From a virus, in IMG/VR virus record IMGVR_UViG_3300044811_000010, positions 16,255 to 80,254 of that record: DNA of 64,000 bases, one strand, 5' to 3'. Below are positions 1-8,471 of the stretch, one piece after another. The notes below the pieces were generated by a model, which was given only the letters and a program-made list of their open reading frames with translations, was not told the origin of the DNA and made no database searches. How positions within the stretch are numbered: position 1 is the first letter of the stretch; every line of letters begins with the position of its first letter. The position numbers and the translations under genes were made by a program.

Positions 1-10
1 GACGCGGAGG

Positions 11-160
11 ATGACAGTTCCTTCATCGGTCGCTAGCTCTCTGTTGGCTTTCGGAGCCATCCTGACGGTCGTCTCCCCGGCCGCCGGGGTCATCGTTGCC
101 GGGCTCGGGCTGGCTTTCGAGCTGGTGCTGTTCGTCGTCAGTGCGACTGGGCAGCCCTGA
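11..160 (+). CDS. Small hydrophobic membrane protein
   Basis: A 49-residue frame opens with ATG directly after a GGAGG at 6-10 and ends in a TGA that overlaps the next ATG (TGATG). Almost the whole chain is hydrophobic, with two likely membrane spans near residues 9-24 and 26-45. The Shine-Dalgarno spacing is unusually tight, so the real start could lie left of the window. No family is recognised. The overlap with the next gene suggests one operon with the genes that follow. Confidence 0.45.
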   Translation: MTVPSSVASSLLAFGAILTVVSPAAGVIVAGLGLAFELVLFVVSATGQP

Positions 161-402
161 TGGCGATTGGCCGCCGCTGCTCGCTAGGTTGCGAATCGTG
201 GCCCGACGAGGCGCTATTCACGACCTGTCCGCAATGCGGCGAGCCTACGCAGAGGATGCGTAACCTGCATCCTCTCGCGGCCGACGAGGCTCACAACGTG
301 CTCGCCCATTACGAATTCGAGAAGTTCTACGTCCGCTATTGCAGGCAGCGCGGCCAGCGGGTCGAGGGGCCGCTTCTTGATGAGCCCAGTCCAGTTGGCT
401 AG
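160..402 (+). CDS. Small zinc-ribbon-like protein, unknown function
   Basis: 80 residues. Two cysteine pairs are visible: C7/C11 (CSLGC) and C23/C26 (CPQC), a pattern fitting a small zinc-binding domain. The rest is polar and charged. The start overlaps the previous stop by one base, and the following gene begins 23 bases before this one ends. Function unknown; a DNA- or protein-binding accessory role is a guess. Confidence 0.5.
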   Translation: MAIGRRCSLGCESWPDEALFTTCPQCGEPTQRMRNLHPLAADEAHNVLAHYEFEKFYVRYCRQRGQRVEGPLLDEPSPVG

Positions 403-574
403 ACTTCTGATTGGCACTTTCGAGGCCGTCGAGCTGGCAGATCGAGTCCTGAGCAGGGCGTTCCCGTACCGCTGGACTCGGGACGCTCTACTTGATACGA
501 TCCTAGGCCCCGCCGATAGCTTCGAGTACGTCAGCAGAACTGCCCCCGCAGGACCGCCGCCGACCATCTCATAG
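380..574 (+). CDS. Hypothetical protein (64 aa)
   Basis: The frame starts with ATG at 380 (a TTG codon sits just before it) and overlaps the end of the previous gene by 23 bases. The product is a mostly helical 64-residue protein with an aliphatic N-terminal half and no motif I recognise. It is the last gene before the ribonucleotide reductase. The moderate overlap and lack of a strong Shine-Dalgarno sequence keep confidence modest. Confidence 0.4.
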   Translation: MSPVQLARLLIGTFEAVELADRVLSRAFPYRWTRDALLDTILGPADSFEYVSRTAPAGPPPTIS

Positions 575-576
575 CC

Positions 577-593
577 GAGCGGAACACCCGCTC
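577..593 (+). terminator. Small hairpin, possible weak terminator
   Basis: A 6-bp perfect stem (GAGCGG/CCGCTC) with a 5-base loop lies between the stop of the preceding gene and the Shine-Dalgarno of the ribonucleotide reductase. No T-run follows, so it may only be an mRNA-stabilising or attenuating hairpin. Confidence 0.25.
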
Positions 594-622
594 ACAGCCT
601 GAATCCACAGGAGGATTACCCC

Positions 623-2341
623 TTGTCTGACATCTCCCCGTTCCAGACCGACTTCGCGCACTCGGTCATCAGCGCGAAGTACATGGCCCCGCACGGAGAG
701 CGCCATTGGTTCCAGACCGCTGACCGCGCCGTACTCCACCCGCTTGCCGCGCTCGAAGCGCGCACGGGCAAGTCCTACGCGCGAGAGCGTATCGCGCTAC
801 AGGCGCTCGTGCGCGCACGTCACTTCATGCCCGGCGGTCGTTACCTCTACGCGTCGGGCAACGATTTCCACCAAGTCCAGAACTGCCTGCTGCTGTCGTG
901 CGAGGATACTCGCGAGGGCTGGGCAGACCTGTCGTGGAAGTCTGAAATGTCGCTACTGACAGGCGCCGGCATCGGCGTCTACTATGGGGATGTACGCCCC
1001 AACGGAACGCTCGTCGGCCGCACTGGCGGCACGGCCAGCGGCCCCATCCCGAAGATGATTCAGGTCAACGAGACGGGCCGTGCCGCTGTTCAGGGCGGAG
1101 ATAGGCGGTCTGCGGTCTGGGCTGGGCTACCTTGGTGGCACGCGGACGTGTTCTGGTTCAACCGCGTCAAGGACTGGCCGCAGTACCTCAAGGACGCGAA
1201 GGCTGAGGACCCCAGCATCGCTGCGCCGATGGACATGACCAACATCTCCGTGTGCCTTGACGACGAGTTCTTCGAGCTGATGGACACGGGAACGCTCGAT
1301 GACCAGTCTTGGTTCTTGGAGAACGGCTACTCGGCCCCTGACGGCGGCACTTGGTCCGAATGGGCTCGGCGCGTCTACTGGGACGTAGTCAACCGGATGA
1401 CGCAGACCGGCGAGCCGGGCTTCTCTGTTGACCTTGGGGAGCACCGTGACGAGAAGCTGCGCAACGCTTGCACCGAAATCGTCTCGGCGGATGACTCTGA
1501 CATCTGCAACCTCGGGGGCATCGTCCTCTCGCGATTCACTAGCCCCAGCGACTTCGAGGAAGCGGTGCGGCTCGGGGTCCTGTACCTGACTGCCGGCACG
1601 GTCTACTCCGATCTTCCGTACGCGAAGGTTGGAGAGGTCCGTGAGAAGAATAGGCGCCTCGGTCTTGACCTGCTAGGAGTCCATGAGTTCCTGCTGATGC
1701 GTGGCCTCAAGTACGGAACCGACGACGCCTTCGAGGCGTTGGAGCCCTACATGGAGGTCTACGACCGGGCGTTGGAATACGCCCACGAGGCCCAGGCCGC
1801 CGCTGGGCTGTCGTTGTCGGTCGCGGCGACCTCCGGAGCCCCTACAGGCACGCGCGGCATCGGAGCTGAGACGACGACAGGCTGGGAGCCGGTCACCTAC
1901 ACGGCGTATAGCCGCTCCGTCATTACGTCCAAGGCCCACGCTCCGGACGAGCGCACGCTGCACTATGTCGTGGATCCGACGGTCGAACGGCTGATCAAGG
2001 AAGGCTACATCCTGCCCACCGACGATATTGAGGACTCGGCTACGCTGGCATACGACTACGAGAGCCGCTTCCGCATGCAGGCGTACGCTCAATCTCATAC
2101 CGATCAGGCGATCAGCATGACGATCAACCTCCCTCACGTCATGACTAGCGCGCAGGAGCGCAAGCAGTTCGGCGAGACGCTGTACCGCTACCTGCCCAAG
2201 CTGCGCGGCATCACGGTCTACCCGAACGGCGCGATCTCGGGGCAGCCGATCACGCGCGTACCTCTGGCCCAGGCGATGGGCTACGACTACGAGGTCACTG
2301 AGGACGCTGAGAAGTGCGCGACGGGGGTCTGCGGCATCTAG
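623..2341 (+). CDS. nrdJ: Ribonucleotide reductase, class II (adenosylcobalamin-dependent)
   Basis: Makes deoxyribonucleotides for phage DNA synthesis. The 572-residue chain shows NACTE at 281-285, with C283 as the likely thiyl-radical cysteine and E285 as the catalytic acid. C88 (QNC) and C295 (DICN) fit the redox-active pair, and C565/C570 near the C-terminus fit the shuttle cysteines. The absence of a neighbouring small subunit or activase gene and the compact length favour the monomeric B12-dependent class over classes I and III. It starts with TTG at 623, placed 8 bases after AGGAGG (609-614). Its position just upstream of the capsid genes, rather than with the replication genes, is unusual. 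Confidence 0.88.
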   Translation: MSDISPFQTDFAHSVISAKYMAPHGERHWFQTADRAVLHPLAALEARTGKSYARERIALQALVRARHFMPGGRYLYASGNDFHQVQNCLLLSCEDTREGWADLSWKSEMSLLTGAGIGVYYGDVRPNGTLVGRTGGTASGPIPKMIQVNETGRAAVQGGDRRSAVWAGLPWWHADVFWFNRVKDWPQYLKDAKAEDPSIAAPMDMTNISVCLDDEFFELMDTGTLDDQSWFLENGYSAPDGGTWSEWARRVYWDVVNRMTQTGEPGFSVDLGEHRDEKLRNACTEIVSADDSDICNLGGIVLSRFTSPSDFEEAVRLGVLYLTAGTVYSDLPYAKVGEVREKNRRLGLDLLGVHEFLLMRGLKYGTDDAFEALEPYMEVYDRALEYAHEAQAAAGLSLSVAATSGAPTGTRGIGAETTTGWEPVTYTAYSRSVITSKAHAPDERTLHYVVDPTVERLIKEGYILPTDDIEDSATLAYDYESRFRMQAYAQSHTDQAISMTINLPHVMTSAQERKQFGETLYRYLPKLRGITVYPNGAISGQPITRVPLAQAMGYDYEVTEDAEKCATGVCGI

Positions 2342-2358
2342 CATGTCGTAGTGGGCCG

Positions 2359-2364
2359 TAGGAT
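2359..2364 (+). promoter_or_regulatory. -10 box of a leaderless promoter
   Basis: TAGGAT lies 7 bases upstream of the ATG at 2372, so a transcript from it would start at or next to the start codon. An AGGA within the same stretch could alternatively serve as a weak Shine-Dalgarno sequence. No clear -35 is seen. Confidence 0.4.
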
Positions 2365-2371
2365 TTGTCCT

Positions 2372-2545
2372 ATGCCTCTCTCGAACTTGATGTCCAAGCC
2401 CGTCCGGACGAAGCCGGTAGTCGTCAAGACCCGAATCCTCCCGGCCGCCTATCCGGCGGGGCGCGGTGTCAACCAGCCGAGCGGCAAGATCAAGGTCACG
2501 CACCGTAACCCGCCGAAGAAGCACAGCGTCGGCCGCCCTAGCTGA
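2372..2545 (+). CDS. Small basic protein (57 aa)
   Basis: I chose the ATG at 2372 rather than the in-frame GTG at 2351, because TAGGAT precedes it by 7 bases and the coding character begins there. The product is rich in K, R, P and G (ends KKHSVGRPS) with no hydrophobic core, so it is probably disordered. It sits between the reductase and the prohead protease. Small basic proteins here may bind DNA or assembling capsid, but that is inference. Confidence 0.5.
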   Translation: MPLSNLMSKPVRTKPVVVKTRILPAAYPAGRGVNQPSGKIKVTHRNPPKKHSVGRPS

Positions 2546-2547
2546 GC

Positions 2548-3279
2548 ATGCAGTTCCCGGCTGACATCTTCGTCTCCCCGGTCGAGGGCCATGACGACCT
2601 GATCGCGTTCCGCTACGACTTCACGCTCGAAGGCAAGGCAGTCGATGGGGCGTCGCCGCAGATCATCACTGAAGACGAGAACGGCGACCTCATCATCGAG
2701 GGCTACGCCGCAGTCTTCGATGGGCTCGACCGGCAGCGCGAGAACTTCGCCGACGGCGCCTTCCAGCGAGGCATTAAGAGCTTCCTCGACGGCCAAGCCT
2801 CTCTGAACTTTCACCACAAGCACGATCATGGGATCGGCAAGGTTCTCGACCTCAAGGAAGAGGAGGGCAAGGGGCTGTGGATGAAGGCGCGCGTTGATCA
2901 TCAGCCTGAGTCCTCGCCGCTGCGCTACATCTACAACGCCGTCAAGAAGGGCACGTACAGCGCTCTCTCCGTGGGTGGGTTCTTCAAGCGTGCCCTCGTC
3001 GCTGGCGGCCAGAGGATCGTGGACTGCGACTTCACTGAAATCAGCGTCACTCCTGTTCCGGTTCACCCCGGAACAAGCTTCGCTGTCGTTGCCGGTAAGG
3101 CTCTCGCGAGCGACCTGCAGTCCGAGAACCTCAAGGTTCCGAAGCTGCCGGAAGACGAGATTCGCGACGATGACTTCTTCTCGGCGCAGTGCGCGCTTGA
3201 GACGCTGGACCGTATCTTCACGCAGCTCTCGAAGCGTGGAGCAGTCACTTCAACCTCGGATGCCGCAGCCGCTGCTTAG
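2548..3279 (+). CDS. Prohead protease (HK97 family)
   Basis: The serine protease that matures the procapsid by removing the capsid delta domain or scaffold. The 243-residue protein has the family layout: an N-terminal beta region with EGYAAVFDGLD at 51-61, the histidine motif FHHKHDHG at 88-95, and the serine motif YSALSVGG at 137-144 (S141 likely nucleophile), followed by ITEISVTPVPVHPG-like strands. It stands directly before the major capsid gene as in HK97-type phages. The C-terminal 60 residues are acidic and variable, which fits a scaffold-like tail. Confidence 0.92.
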   Translation: MQFPADIFVSPVEGHDDLIAFRYDFTLEGKAVDGASPQIITEDENGDLIIEGYAAVFDGLDRQRENFADGAFQRGIKSFLDGQASLNFHHKHDHGIGKVLDLKEEEGKGLWMKARVDHQPESSPLRYIYNAVKKGTYSALSVGGFFKRALVAGGQRIVDCDFTEISVTPVPVHPGTSFAVVAGKALASDLQSENLKVPKLPEDEIRDDDFFSAQCALETLDRIFTQLSKRGAVTSTSDAAAAA

Positions 3280-3311
3280 CGGTTGTCACTGGCGAAGGTA
3301 AGGTACCACTC

Positions 3312-4634
3312 ATGGATCTCAAGCAGCTCACCGACGCGATCTCCGCCCTGGAGACGAAGGCCAACGAGACGCTCGCCGCTGTCGAGGCTGGCGACAAGAC
3401 GGCCGAGGAAGCCAAGGCGCTCATCGCCGAGTGGCAGCCTCAGATCGAAACCCTCACGCGCGACCGTGAGTCTGCTCTGCAGGCCAAGGCGCTCGAAGAC
3501 CTGCGCGGCGAGTTCGGCACGCTGCAGTCCGTCATCGAAGACCTCCGCAAGCCCGCTGGTGAGTTCGTGCTTCCCACGGACGGCGAGGGCAAGTCGCTTC
3601 CCGAGGACGACCCCTACTCCGCAGGCAACTACTCCGTCTTCGCCGACATCCGCATGGCGAACAAGGGCCAGCAGGACGCCCGCGACCGTCTGACCAAGGG
3701 CTTCGAGGGTCTGACCCCCGAGGGCAAGGCTATGACGGAAGGTACCGACGCGCAGGGCGGCTACCTCGTTCGCCCGCAGATCGAGCGCCAGATCGTTGAG
3801 GCCCGCGAGCTGGACAACGTCCTTCGCACCCTCTGCTCCAAGCTGAACGTCACCACGACGAGCATTCAGCTCGACCAGATCGGCCTGACGACGACTGCCG
3901 GCTGGGTCGCCGAGCTGGCTCAGAAGCCTGAGTCGACCGGCATGACGCTGGCGACCGTCACGGCCAACGTCTTCACGGCGGCTGGCCTCGCGACGATCTC
4001 CAACCAGCTCCTGCAGGACTCCAACCCGGCCATCGACGGCCTCGTCACGGCTGACCTCGCCAAGCGCCTCGTCGCGCTGGAAGAGACGGCCTTCCTCAAC
4101 GGCTCCGGAACGGGACAGCCTCTCGGCATCCTGAACACTCCGGGCATCGGCGCAACGCCGCTGACGGCGACGGACATTCTCTCGCTGCTGGACTCGATCC
4201 TCGACTCCATCGCGACGGTCGAAACGGCGCACGGCGCCCCGACGGCCATCCTGATGCACCCGCGTACGTGGACTCGCATCCTGAAGTCCCGCGACTCGCA
4301 GGGCGCCTACTACATCGACCCGGTCGGCGGTCCTCAGGACCCCCGCACGGGACAGCGCGGCCCGGTCAAGTCCCTCTGGGGCTACCAGGTTGTCACGTCC
4401 AACCGAGTCCCGACCAACCTCGGAACGGGCACCAACGAGTCTCGCGTCATCATCGGCGACTTCGCCGAGGCGCTGATCCTCGACCGTCAGGGAATCACGG
4501 TGGACGAGTCGAGCCACGTCTTTTTCACCACGAACCAGACGGTGTTCCGCGCTGAGCAGCGAGTCGGCTTCACCGCCGCCCGCACCCCGTCCGCCTTCAA
4601 CGTGGTCGGTGGCGTCGGCCTGGCCAACGGCTGA
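3312..4634 (+). CDS. Major capsid protein (HK97 fold)
   Basis: Forms the icosahedral shell. Of 440 residues, about the first 110 are highly charged and helical, matching the delta domain that acts as internal scaffold and is then cleaved. The mature part begins near GTDAQGGYLVRPQIERQIV (about residues 144-162), a hallmark of HK97-type capsids. An SNQLLQDS motif and a C-terminal VFRAEQRVGFTAARTPSAF stretch follow, also typical. The GGTAAGG-type site before ATG 3312 and the preceding protease gene support the assignment. Confidence 0.93.
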   Translation: MDLKQLTDAISALETKANETLAAVEAGDKTAEEAKALIAEWQPQIETLTRDRESALQAKALEDLRGEFGTLQSVIEDLRKPAGEFVLPTDGEGKSLPEDDPYSAGNYSVFADIRMANKGQQDARDRLTKGFEGLTPEGKAMTEGTDAQGGYLVRPQIERQIVEARELDNVLRTLCSKLNVTTTSIQLDQIGLTTTAGWVAELAQKPESTGMTLATVTANVFTAAGLATISNQLLQDSNPAIDGLVTADLAKRLVALEETAFLNGSGTGQPLGILNTPGIGATPLTATDILSLLDSILDSIATVETAHGAPTAILMHPRTWTRILKSRDSQGAYYIDPVGGPQDPRTGQRGPVKSLWGYQVVTSNRVPTNLGTGTNESRVIIGDFAEALILDRQGITVDESSHVFFTTNQTVFRAEQRVGFTAARTPSAFNVVGGVGLANG

Positions 4635-4663
4635 TCAACCAGCCTCACTAGGAGAACTGACTA

Positions 4664-5071
4664 ATGGCACCCATTTCTACACCTGACAAGCCGGAGATCG
4701 TCGCTCAGGCTGGCGCCCTCATCGGTGACGAGGCAGTCAACGCTGCCCGCCACGTTGTCGAGCCCGAAGTCAACACCGAGCCCGTCGACGCGCAGGTCGC
4801 GCCCGAGCGCGACGCGGCGGCAGCGTCGGTCACCGTCCATGAGACGGTTGTCCACACCGACCGCGTGATCACGGATCCGTCCTCTCCGGAGGCCGTCCAG
4901 ATCCCCGACGCAGGTCGCGGCGACGCTCGTCTCCCGATCCATCAGCTCGGCGAGCCCACGCCGGAGCAGGTCTTCGCTGGTGAAGAGAAGGAGAGCGACG
5001 AAGCTCCCGCCTCCACGCCGGACGAGACTCCGACCTCCACGCCGGACGAGACTCCGACCAACAACGCCTAG
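4664..5071 (+). CDS. Acidic, probably disordered head-region protein
   Basis: 135 residues, rich in E, D, A, T and P. The end carries a perfect tandem repeat of STPDETPT. No fold is recognisable. An AGGAGAA site precedes the ATG and the gene follows the capsid gene directly; a strong hairpin after it (5100-5122) probably ends the head transcript. It could be a capsid decoration or accessory protein. That role is inferred from position only. Confidence 0.6.
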   Translation: MAPISTPDKPEIVAQAGALIGDEAVNAARHVVEPEVNTEPVDAQVAPERDAAAASVTVHETVVHTDRVITDPSSPEAVQIPDAGRGDARLPIHQLGEPTPEQVFAGEEKESDEAPASTPDETPTSTPDETPTNNA

Positions 5072-5099
5072 ACCACGCCCTACGACAGCCGTTTGTAAC

Positions 5100-5122
5100 G
5101 AGAGCCGCCAAGTGCGGCTCTC
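5100..5122 (+). terminator. Rho-independent-type terminator
   Basis: A perfect 9-bp stem (GAGAGCCGC/GCGGCTCTC) with loop CAAGT is followed by GTCGTTTCC. It lies in the gap after the capsid genes and just before a leaderless promoter, so it separates two transcription units. Confidence 0.65.
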
Positions 5123-5145
5123 GTCGTTTCCGGCGAGCCCCACTG

Positions 5146-5151
5146 TACCAT
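5146..5151 (+). promoter_or_regulatory. -10 box of a leaderless promoter
   Basis: TACCAT ends 7 bases before the ATG at 5159, and no Shine-Dalgarno precedes that ATG. Together with the terminator just upstream this marks the start of a new unit. Confidence 0.5.
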
Positions 5152-5158
5152 CTGACAC

Positions 5159-5935
5159 ATGCCCACTGCCCCGACCCCTAAGCCGCTTGTAGCCCTTTTC
5201 GGCAACAACAACCCGCAGATGCAGGTTGAGGGGCAGAGCGTCCCGGCAGAGCATCTGAACCAGAGCGTCACTCGCGTCGAGTTCTGGCCGGGCATCGACA
5301 ACATCGAGAACGTCGAGCACTCCCTTTCGACCAACAACGACCGGGTTCTCTCCATGATCGCTCGCGGTCTGGGGGACGCTCACCGTAAGTTCGCCATCGC
5401 GGTTGCTGAGGCCGAGCAGCTTCTCGGTATCCACGCCGCAGGCGACGCGCCCGCGTACATCAACTCCGAGGACCCTGACCTCGCGGCGGCTCTCTCCAAG
5501 CACTTCGACGTTCCGATCCTCGACCCGCAGGCGCTTCTGACCAGCGTAGGGCGCGACGCGCTTCACGCTCAGCATCTTGGATCCGCTGGATCCCCGACGC
5601 AGCCTGCACAGTTCGGCTACATGGCTGTCTCGGCCAACGCGACGGCCGCATCGACGGCGTCCACAACGCTTCCCGGCGAAATCACGACTGCCGGCGGCGG
5701 ACTTCTCCGCGCCCTCGCCACTTACGCCCACACCGCAGGTACGAACACGACGACGTTGACCAAGACCTTCACGGCCAACGGCTCTGACGCTCTGCCCGTG
5801 ACGCTGGCGAAGATCGGCATTCTCAACGCGTCTTCGGTCGGCACGCTCGGCTACGAAACGCTCCTGAGCGCCACGGCGACCCTCACGGTGTCCGGCGACA
5901 ACGTGACGATCACCTGGACCGACACAGCGGGCTAG
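5159..5935 (+). CDS. Putative head decoration or fibre protein
   Basis: 258 residues of unknown family. The first 110 residues are mixed; residues 145-258 are rich in A, T, S, G, V and N in alternating strands, like an Ig-like or jelly-roll decoration domain (for example TATLTVSGDNVTITWTD near the end). It has a leaderless start. Lying between capsid and connector genes, it is plausibly displayed on the virion. Structural prediction of the C-terminal half would settle this; from sequence alone the function is unproven. Confidence 0.5.
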   Translation: MPTAPTPKPLVALFGNNNPQMQVEGQSVPAEHLNQSVTRVEFWPGIDNIENVEHSLSTNNDRVLSMIARGLGDAHRKFAIAVAEAEQLLGIHAAGDAPAYINSEDPDLAAALSKHFDVPILDPQALLTSVGRDALHAQHLGSAGSPTQPAQFGYMAVSANATAASTASTTLPGEITTAGGGLLRALATYAHTAGTNTTTLTKTFTANGSDALPVTLAKIGILNASSVGTLGYETLLSATATLTVSGDNVTITWTDTAG

Positions 5936-5938
5936 TTC

Positions 5939-6292
5939 ATGATGTGGCGCGCGGTCGCCGCCGCATTCGTGCTCATCATGGTGGCTGGCGTGGGAACAGA
6001 CGCGGCTGGCGAAGCTCCAGGCCGCACTACGATCCTCAGGAACGGCGGAGCCGCCGGAGGAGACGCGCTGGTCATCCCGCGCGGTGACATTCTGAACGTC
6101 CGCAACATTCAAGGCGGGACCGCTAGTGACCCAAACCTCGACCTCGGCGCGGGCTCGTCCACGCACCGTGGCGTGCTGGCGCTGAACTACGACGTGGGTC
6201 GCTGCGTCGTCATCTACGACGGGCATCGACGACGCCTCGCTAAGTTCTGCCCCCACAAGATCGTCTTCTACGTCAAGCCGCAGGTGCGCTGA
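5939..6292 (+). CDS. Secreted or membrane-anchored protein (117 aa)
   Basis: The N-terminus MMWRAVAAAFVLIMVAG has the form of a signal peptide or anchor with a hydrophobic core near residues 5-20. The rest is a small, probably beta-rich domain with two cysteines (in GRCVV and KFCPHK) that could form a disulfide once exported. The start is 3 bases after the previous stop and the end overlaps the next gene by one base. An exported protein inside a structural operon is unusual. Function unknown. Confidence 0.55.
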   Translation: MMWRAVAAAFVLIMVAGVGTDAAGEAPGRTTILRNGGAAGGDALVIPRGDILNVRNIQGGTASDPNLDLGAGSSTHRGVLALNYDVGRCVVIYDGHRRRLAKFCPHKIVFYVKPQVR

Positions 6293-8157
6293 TGGCCGCC
6301 GCGTTCGTCAAGAACCACGGACAGGCGACCGGCAAGGCGGTCGCCCTCGGGACGATTCACCCCGTCACGACGATCCCCGTGGGCAACATGGCCCATGTGG
6401 TCCTGACTGCCAACGGCGCGGTAACTCTTTCTACCGTTGCGTCTATCTCCGACACTAAGGGAAACACGTGGGGCATCGACTACAGCCTTAGCAGCGCGAC
6501 GGGGTCGATCATCGTCTTCTCCAGCATCGTCACGGCCGCCATTCTAGCGACTGACAGCGTGAACCTGGCGTATAGCCCATCGTTGTCGGCGGCGGCCGCG
6601 TCGCTGAGTGAGTTCTCCGGGCTCACGCGCACGCTCGATGGAACCGTCGTCGCTGTGCAGAACAGCACCTCTCCGCAGCCGAGCAAGACGCCGACGGTGA
6701 CCGGTGACATGGCAATCACCGTCGGAGTAACCAACGCGAACGCGGGAAACTGGGCTGCGCCCTCGACGGGCTGGACGACAGTCGATGGCGTCACGGCGTC
6801 TACCGGCGGAAGCTCGTCCTCCAACACCGTCAACCAGGTCTACTGCCAGACAGCTACCTTGTCCTCCGTACTGGCGGCGTGGCCGGTTGGCTCGGCGGCG
6901 GGCAACGGCTTCCTCTTGCTCTACGAGGCTGCTGTCACCGGCACCAACTTCCCACGCACCGGGGCGGACACTGTCACGATTTCAGACTCTGCCGTCGCTG
7001 GAACGCGGGCACTTCTGCGAGCGGCCACTGATTCGGCGACGATCAGCGACGCAGCAACCCGGCAGGCTGGCCCTCATCCGCGAGCGATTGCCGACTCGGT
7101 GTCCGTGAGCGACGCCGTGAGCGCCCTCGTCGCACATTCCTACTCCGGAGCAGCGGCTGACTCCGTCTCGGTACTCGATTCCGCAGCAAGGCAGGCTGGC
7201 CCGCAGCCGCGATCCGCCTCGGACACGACGACTATCTCTGACGCTGCGGCGAGGTCTGCTATGGCCCGAATCCGGGCGGCTGTAGACGCCTTGACTGTCT
7301 CCGACGGCGCTCAGCGACAGGCTGGACCCCAGCCTCGCTCGGCTTCTGACACGCTTTCGGTTGCTGACGCGGCTGTGGGACAGCGAGGATCCACTAGGGT
7401 AGCGACCGACTCTGTGGCGCTTGCCGACGCAGCAGTCAGGCTGCTTGTGCTGGTGGGGCGTCCGGCTACTGATGCTGTGGTTCTCAGCGACGCGGCGACT
7501 CGTTCTCAGGCAAACGCAAGGGCCGCCAGCGACCTTATGTCGGTGTCAGACGCGGCAGTGCGCGCCGTGCTGGGGCGTATTCGGGCAAGCACCGACTCGC
7601 TGACGATTTCTGACGCCGCGACACGAGCGGCCCTCGCGGATCTGCGGACGGCGCAGGACGCCTTCGCCGTCGCCGACGCCGCAGTTCGTTCGGCATTGTC
7701 ACGCACGCGCACCGCCTCCGACTCCGTCGTCGTCTCTGACGCCGCCACTAGGCAGCTCGGCTCGTTGCTTCGGGCCGCCGCTGACTCGCTTGCTGTAGCC
7801 GACTCCGCAACACGGGCCGCCCTCGGGAAGCTGAGGGCGCCCGTCGATTCGTTCACTGTCGCCGACTCGACCGTCAGGCTGCTCAGTATGGTGAGGATCG
7901 CGGCTGATTCCGTCGCCATTTCTGATTCAGCAAGCGCAGTGTTGACGATGTATGCGTTGGTCCAGGCCAAGCTGCCTACGTCAGTAGCCCTCGAACTGCA
8001 CCACACAGTCGCGGCGCTCGTGACGATCCGCAGCTCGGCGGCAATCACCGCAGCCGCAGCCAAGGCGGCAATCGCCGCCCACGCCGCCAAGTCGGCGATT
8101 TCGCCCTACAAGAGCAAGGCCGAGGTCGCCGCGCCTGCAACAATGGTGGTGATCTAA
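6292..8157 (+). CDS. Large repeat protein, putative virion fibre
   Basis: 621 residues. An N-terminal beta-rich domain (about 1-215, V/T/S/G-rich) is followed by about 16 degenerate repeats with period about 20-25 residues. The core is D-[ST]-x-x-[VI]-[SA]-D, for example TDSATISDAATR, SDTTTISDAAAR and ADSLAVADSATR, ending near residue 555. The C-terminal 60 residues are alanine- and lysine-rich. Regular repeats of this type usually make elongated fibres, often trimeric. Its place between capsid and connector genes suggests a head or neck fibre; a tail fibre is the alternative. The start overlaps the previous stop by one base. Confidence 0.6.
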   Translation: MAAAFVKNHGQATGKAVALGTIHPVTTIPVGNMAHVVLTANGAVTLSTVASISDTKGNTWGIDYSLSSATGSIIVFSSIVTAAILATDSVNLAYSPSLSAAAASLSEFSGLTRTLDGTVVAVQNSTSPQPSKTPTVTGDMAITVGVTNANAGNWAAPSTGWTTVDGVTASTGGSSSSNTVNQVYCQTATLSSVLAAWPVGSAAGNGFLLLYEAAVTGTNFPRTGADTVTISDSAVAGTRALLRAATDSATISDAATRQAGPHPRAIADSVSVSDAVSALVAHSYSGAAADSVSVLDSAARQAGPQPRSASDTTTISDAAARSAMARIRAAVDALTVSDGAQRQAGPQPRSASDTLSVADAAVGQRGSTRVATDSVALADAAVRLLVLVGRPATDAVVLSDAATRSQANARAASDLMSVSDAAVRAVLGRIRASTDSLTISDAATRAALADLRTAQDAFAVADAAVRSALSRTRTASDSVVVSDAATRQLGSLLRAAADSLAVADSATRAALGKLRAPVDSFTVADSTVRLLSMVRIAADSVAISDSASAVLTMYALVQAKLPTSVALELHHTVAALVTIRSSAAITAAAAKAAIAAHAAKSAISPYKSKAEVAAPATMVVI

Positions 8158-8471
8158 TGGCCTCCCTTACTCTCAAGCAGCATGACAACTGGCCGCCCCT
8201 CAACGCGACCCTCTCCGACGCTGTCGGCCCTATGGATCTCACCGGAGCCACGGTCAAGCTGATCTTGGTTGGGGTCACAGTGACGATCACCGGAGCTTGC
8301 ACGCTGGTCGACGCGGTCAACGGCGTCGTACGCTACACATGGGCCAACGGGGATCTTGCTGTCGCTGGCGACTACAGCGGAGAGTTCGAGGTAACCTTCT
8401 CGACCGGCAAGATCGAGACGTTCCCCAGTGACTCCTACTTCACTCTGACCGTCAAGGCAGACCTCGGCTAA
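8157..8471 (+). CDS. Small BppU-N-like beta protein
   Basis: 104 residues. The pattern (opening strand, LNATLSD, PMDLTGATVKLIL, then GVVRYTWANGDLAVAGDYSG and a final FPSDSYFTLTV strand) matches the N-terminal domain of phage baseplate upper proteins (BppU type), usually a docking or assembly domain. Here it is a free-standing protein following the repeat fibre, so it may connect or cap that fibre. Both ends overlap their neighbours by one base. The family match is by eye. Confidence 0.55.
   Translation: MASLTLKQHDNWPPLNATLSDAVGPMDLTGATVKLILVGVTVTITGACTLVDAVNGVVRYTWANGDLAVAGDYSGEFEVTFSTGKIETFPSDSYFTLTVKADLG

Noticed and set aside
1673-2524. 283-codon minus frame opposite the ribonucleotide reductase
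   Set aside because: Arg/Val/Asp-rich antisense shadow of a well-supported gene.
3276-4517. 413-codon frame opposite the capsid gene
   Set aside because: Antisense shadow of a confident HK97 capsid gene.
4661-6256. Open frame of 531 codons opposite the capsid-accessory genes
   Set aside because: Crosses several real plus-strand genes and a terminator and promoter; composition typical of an antisense shadow.
6960-7960. DNA-level tandem repeat or minisatellite in the repeat fibre gene
   Set aside because: Repeats are conserved at protein level only; DNA copies are diverged, so recent slippage is not indicated.
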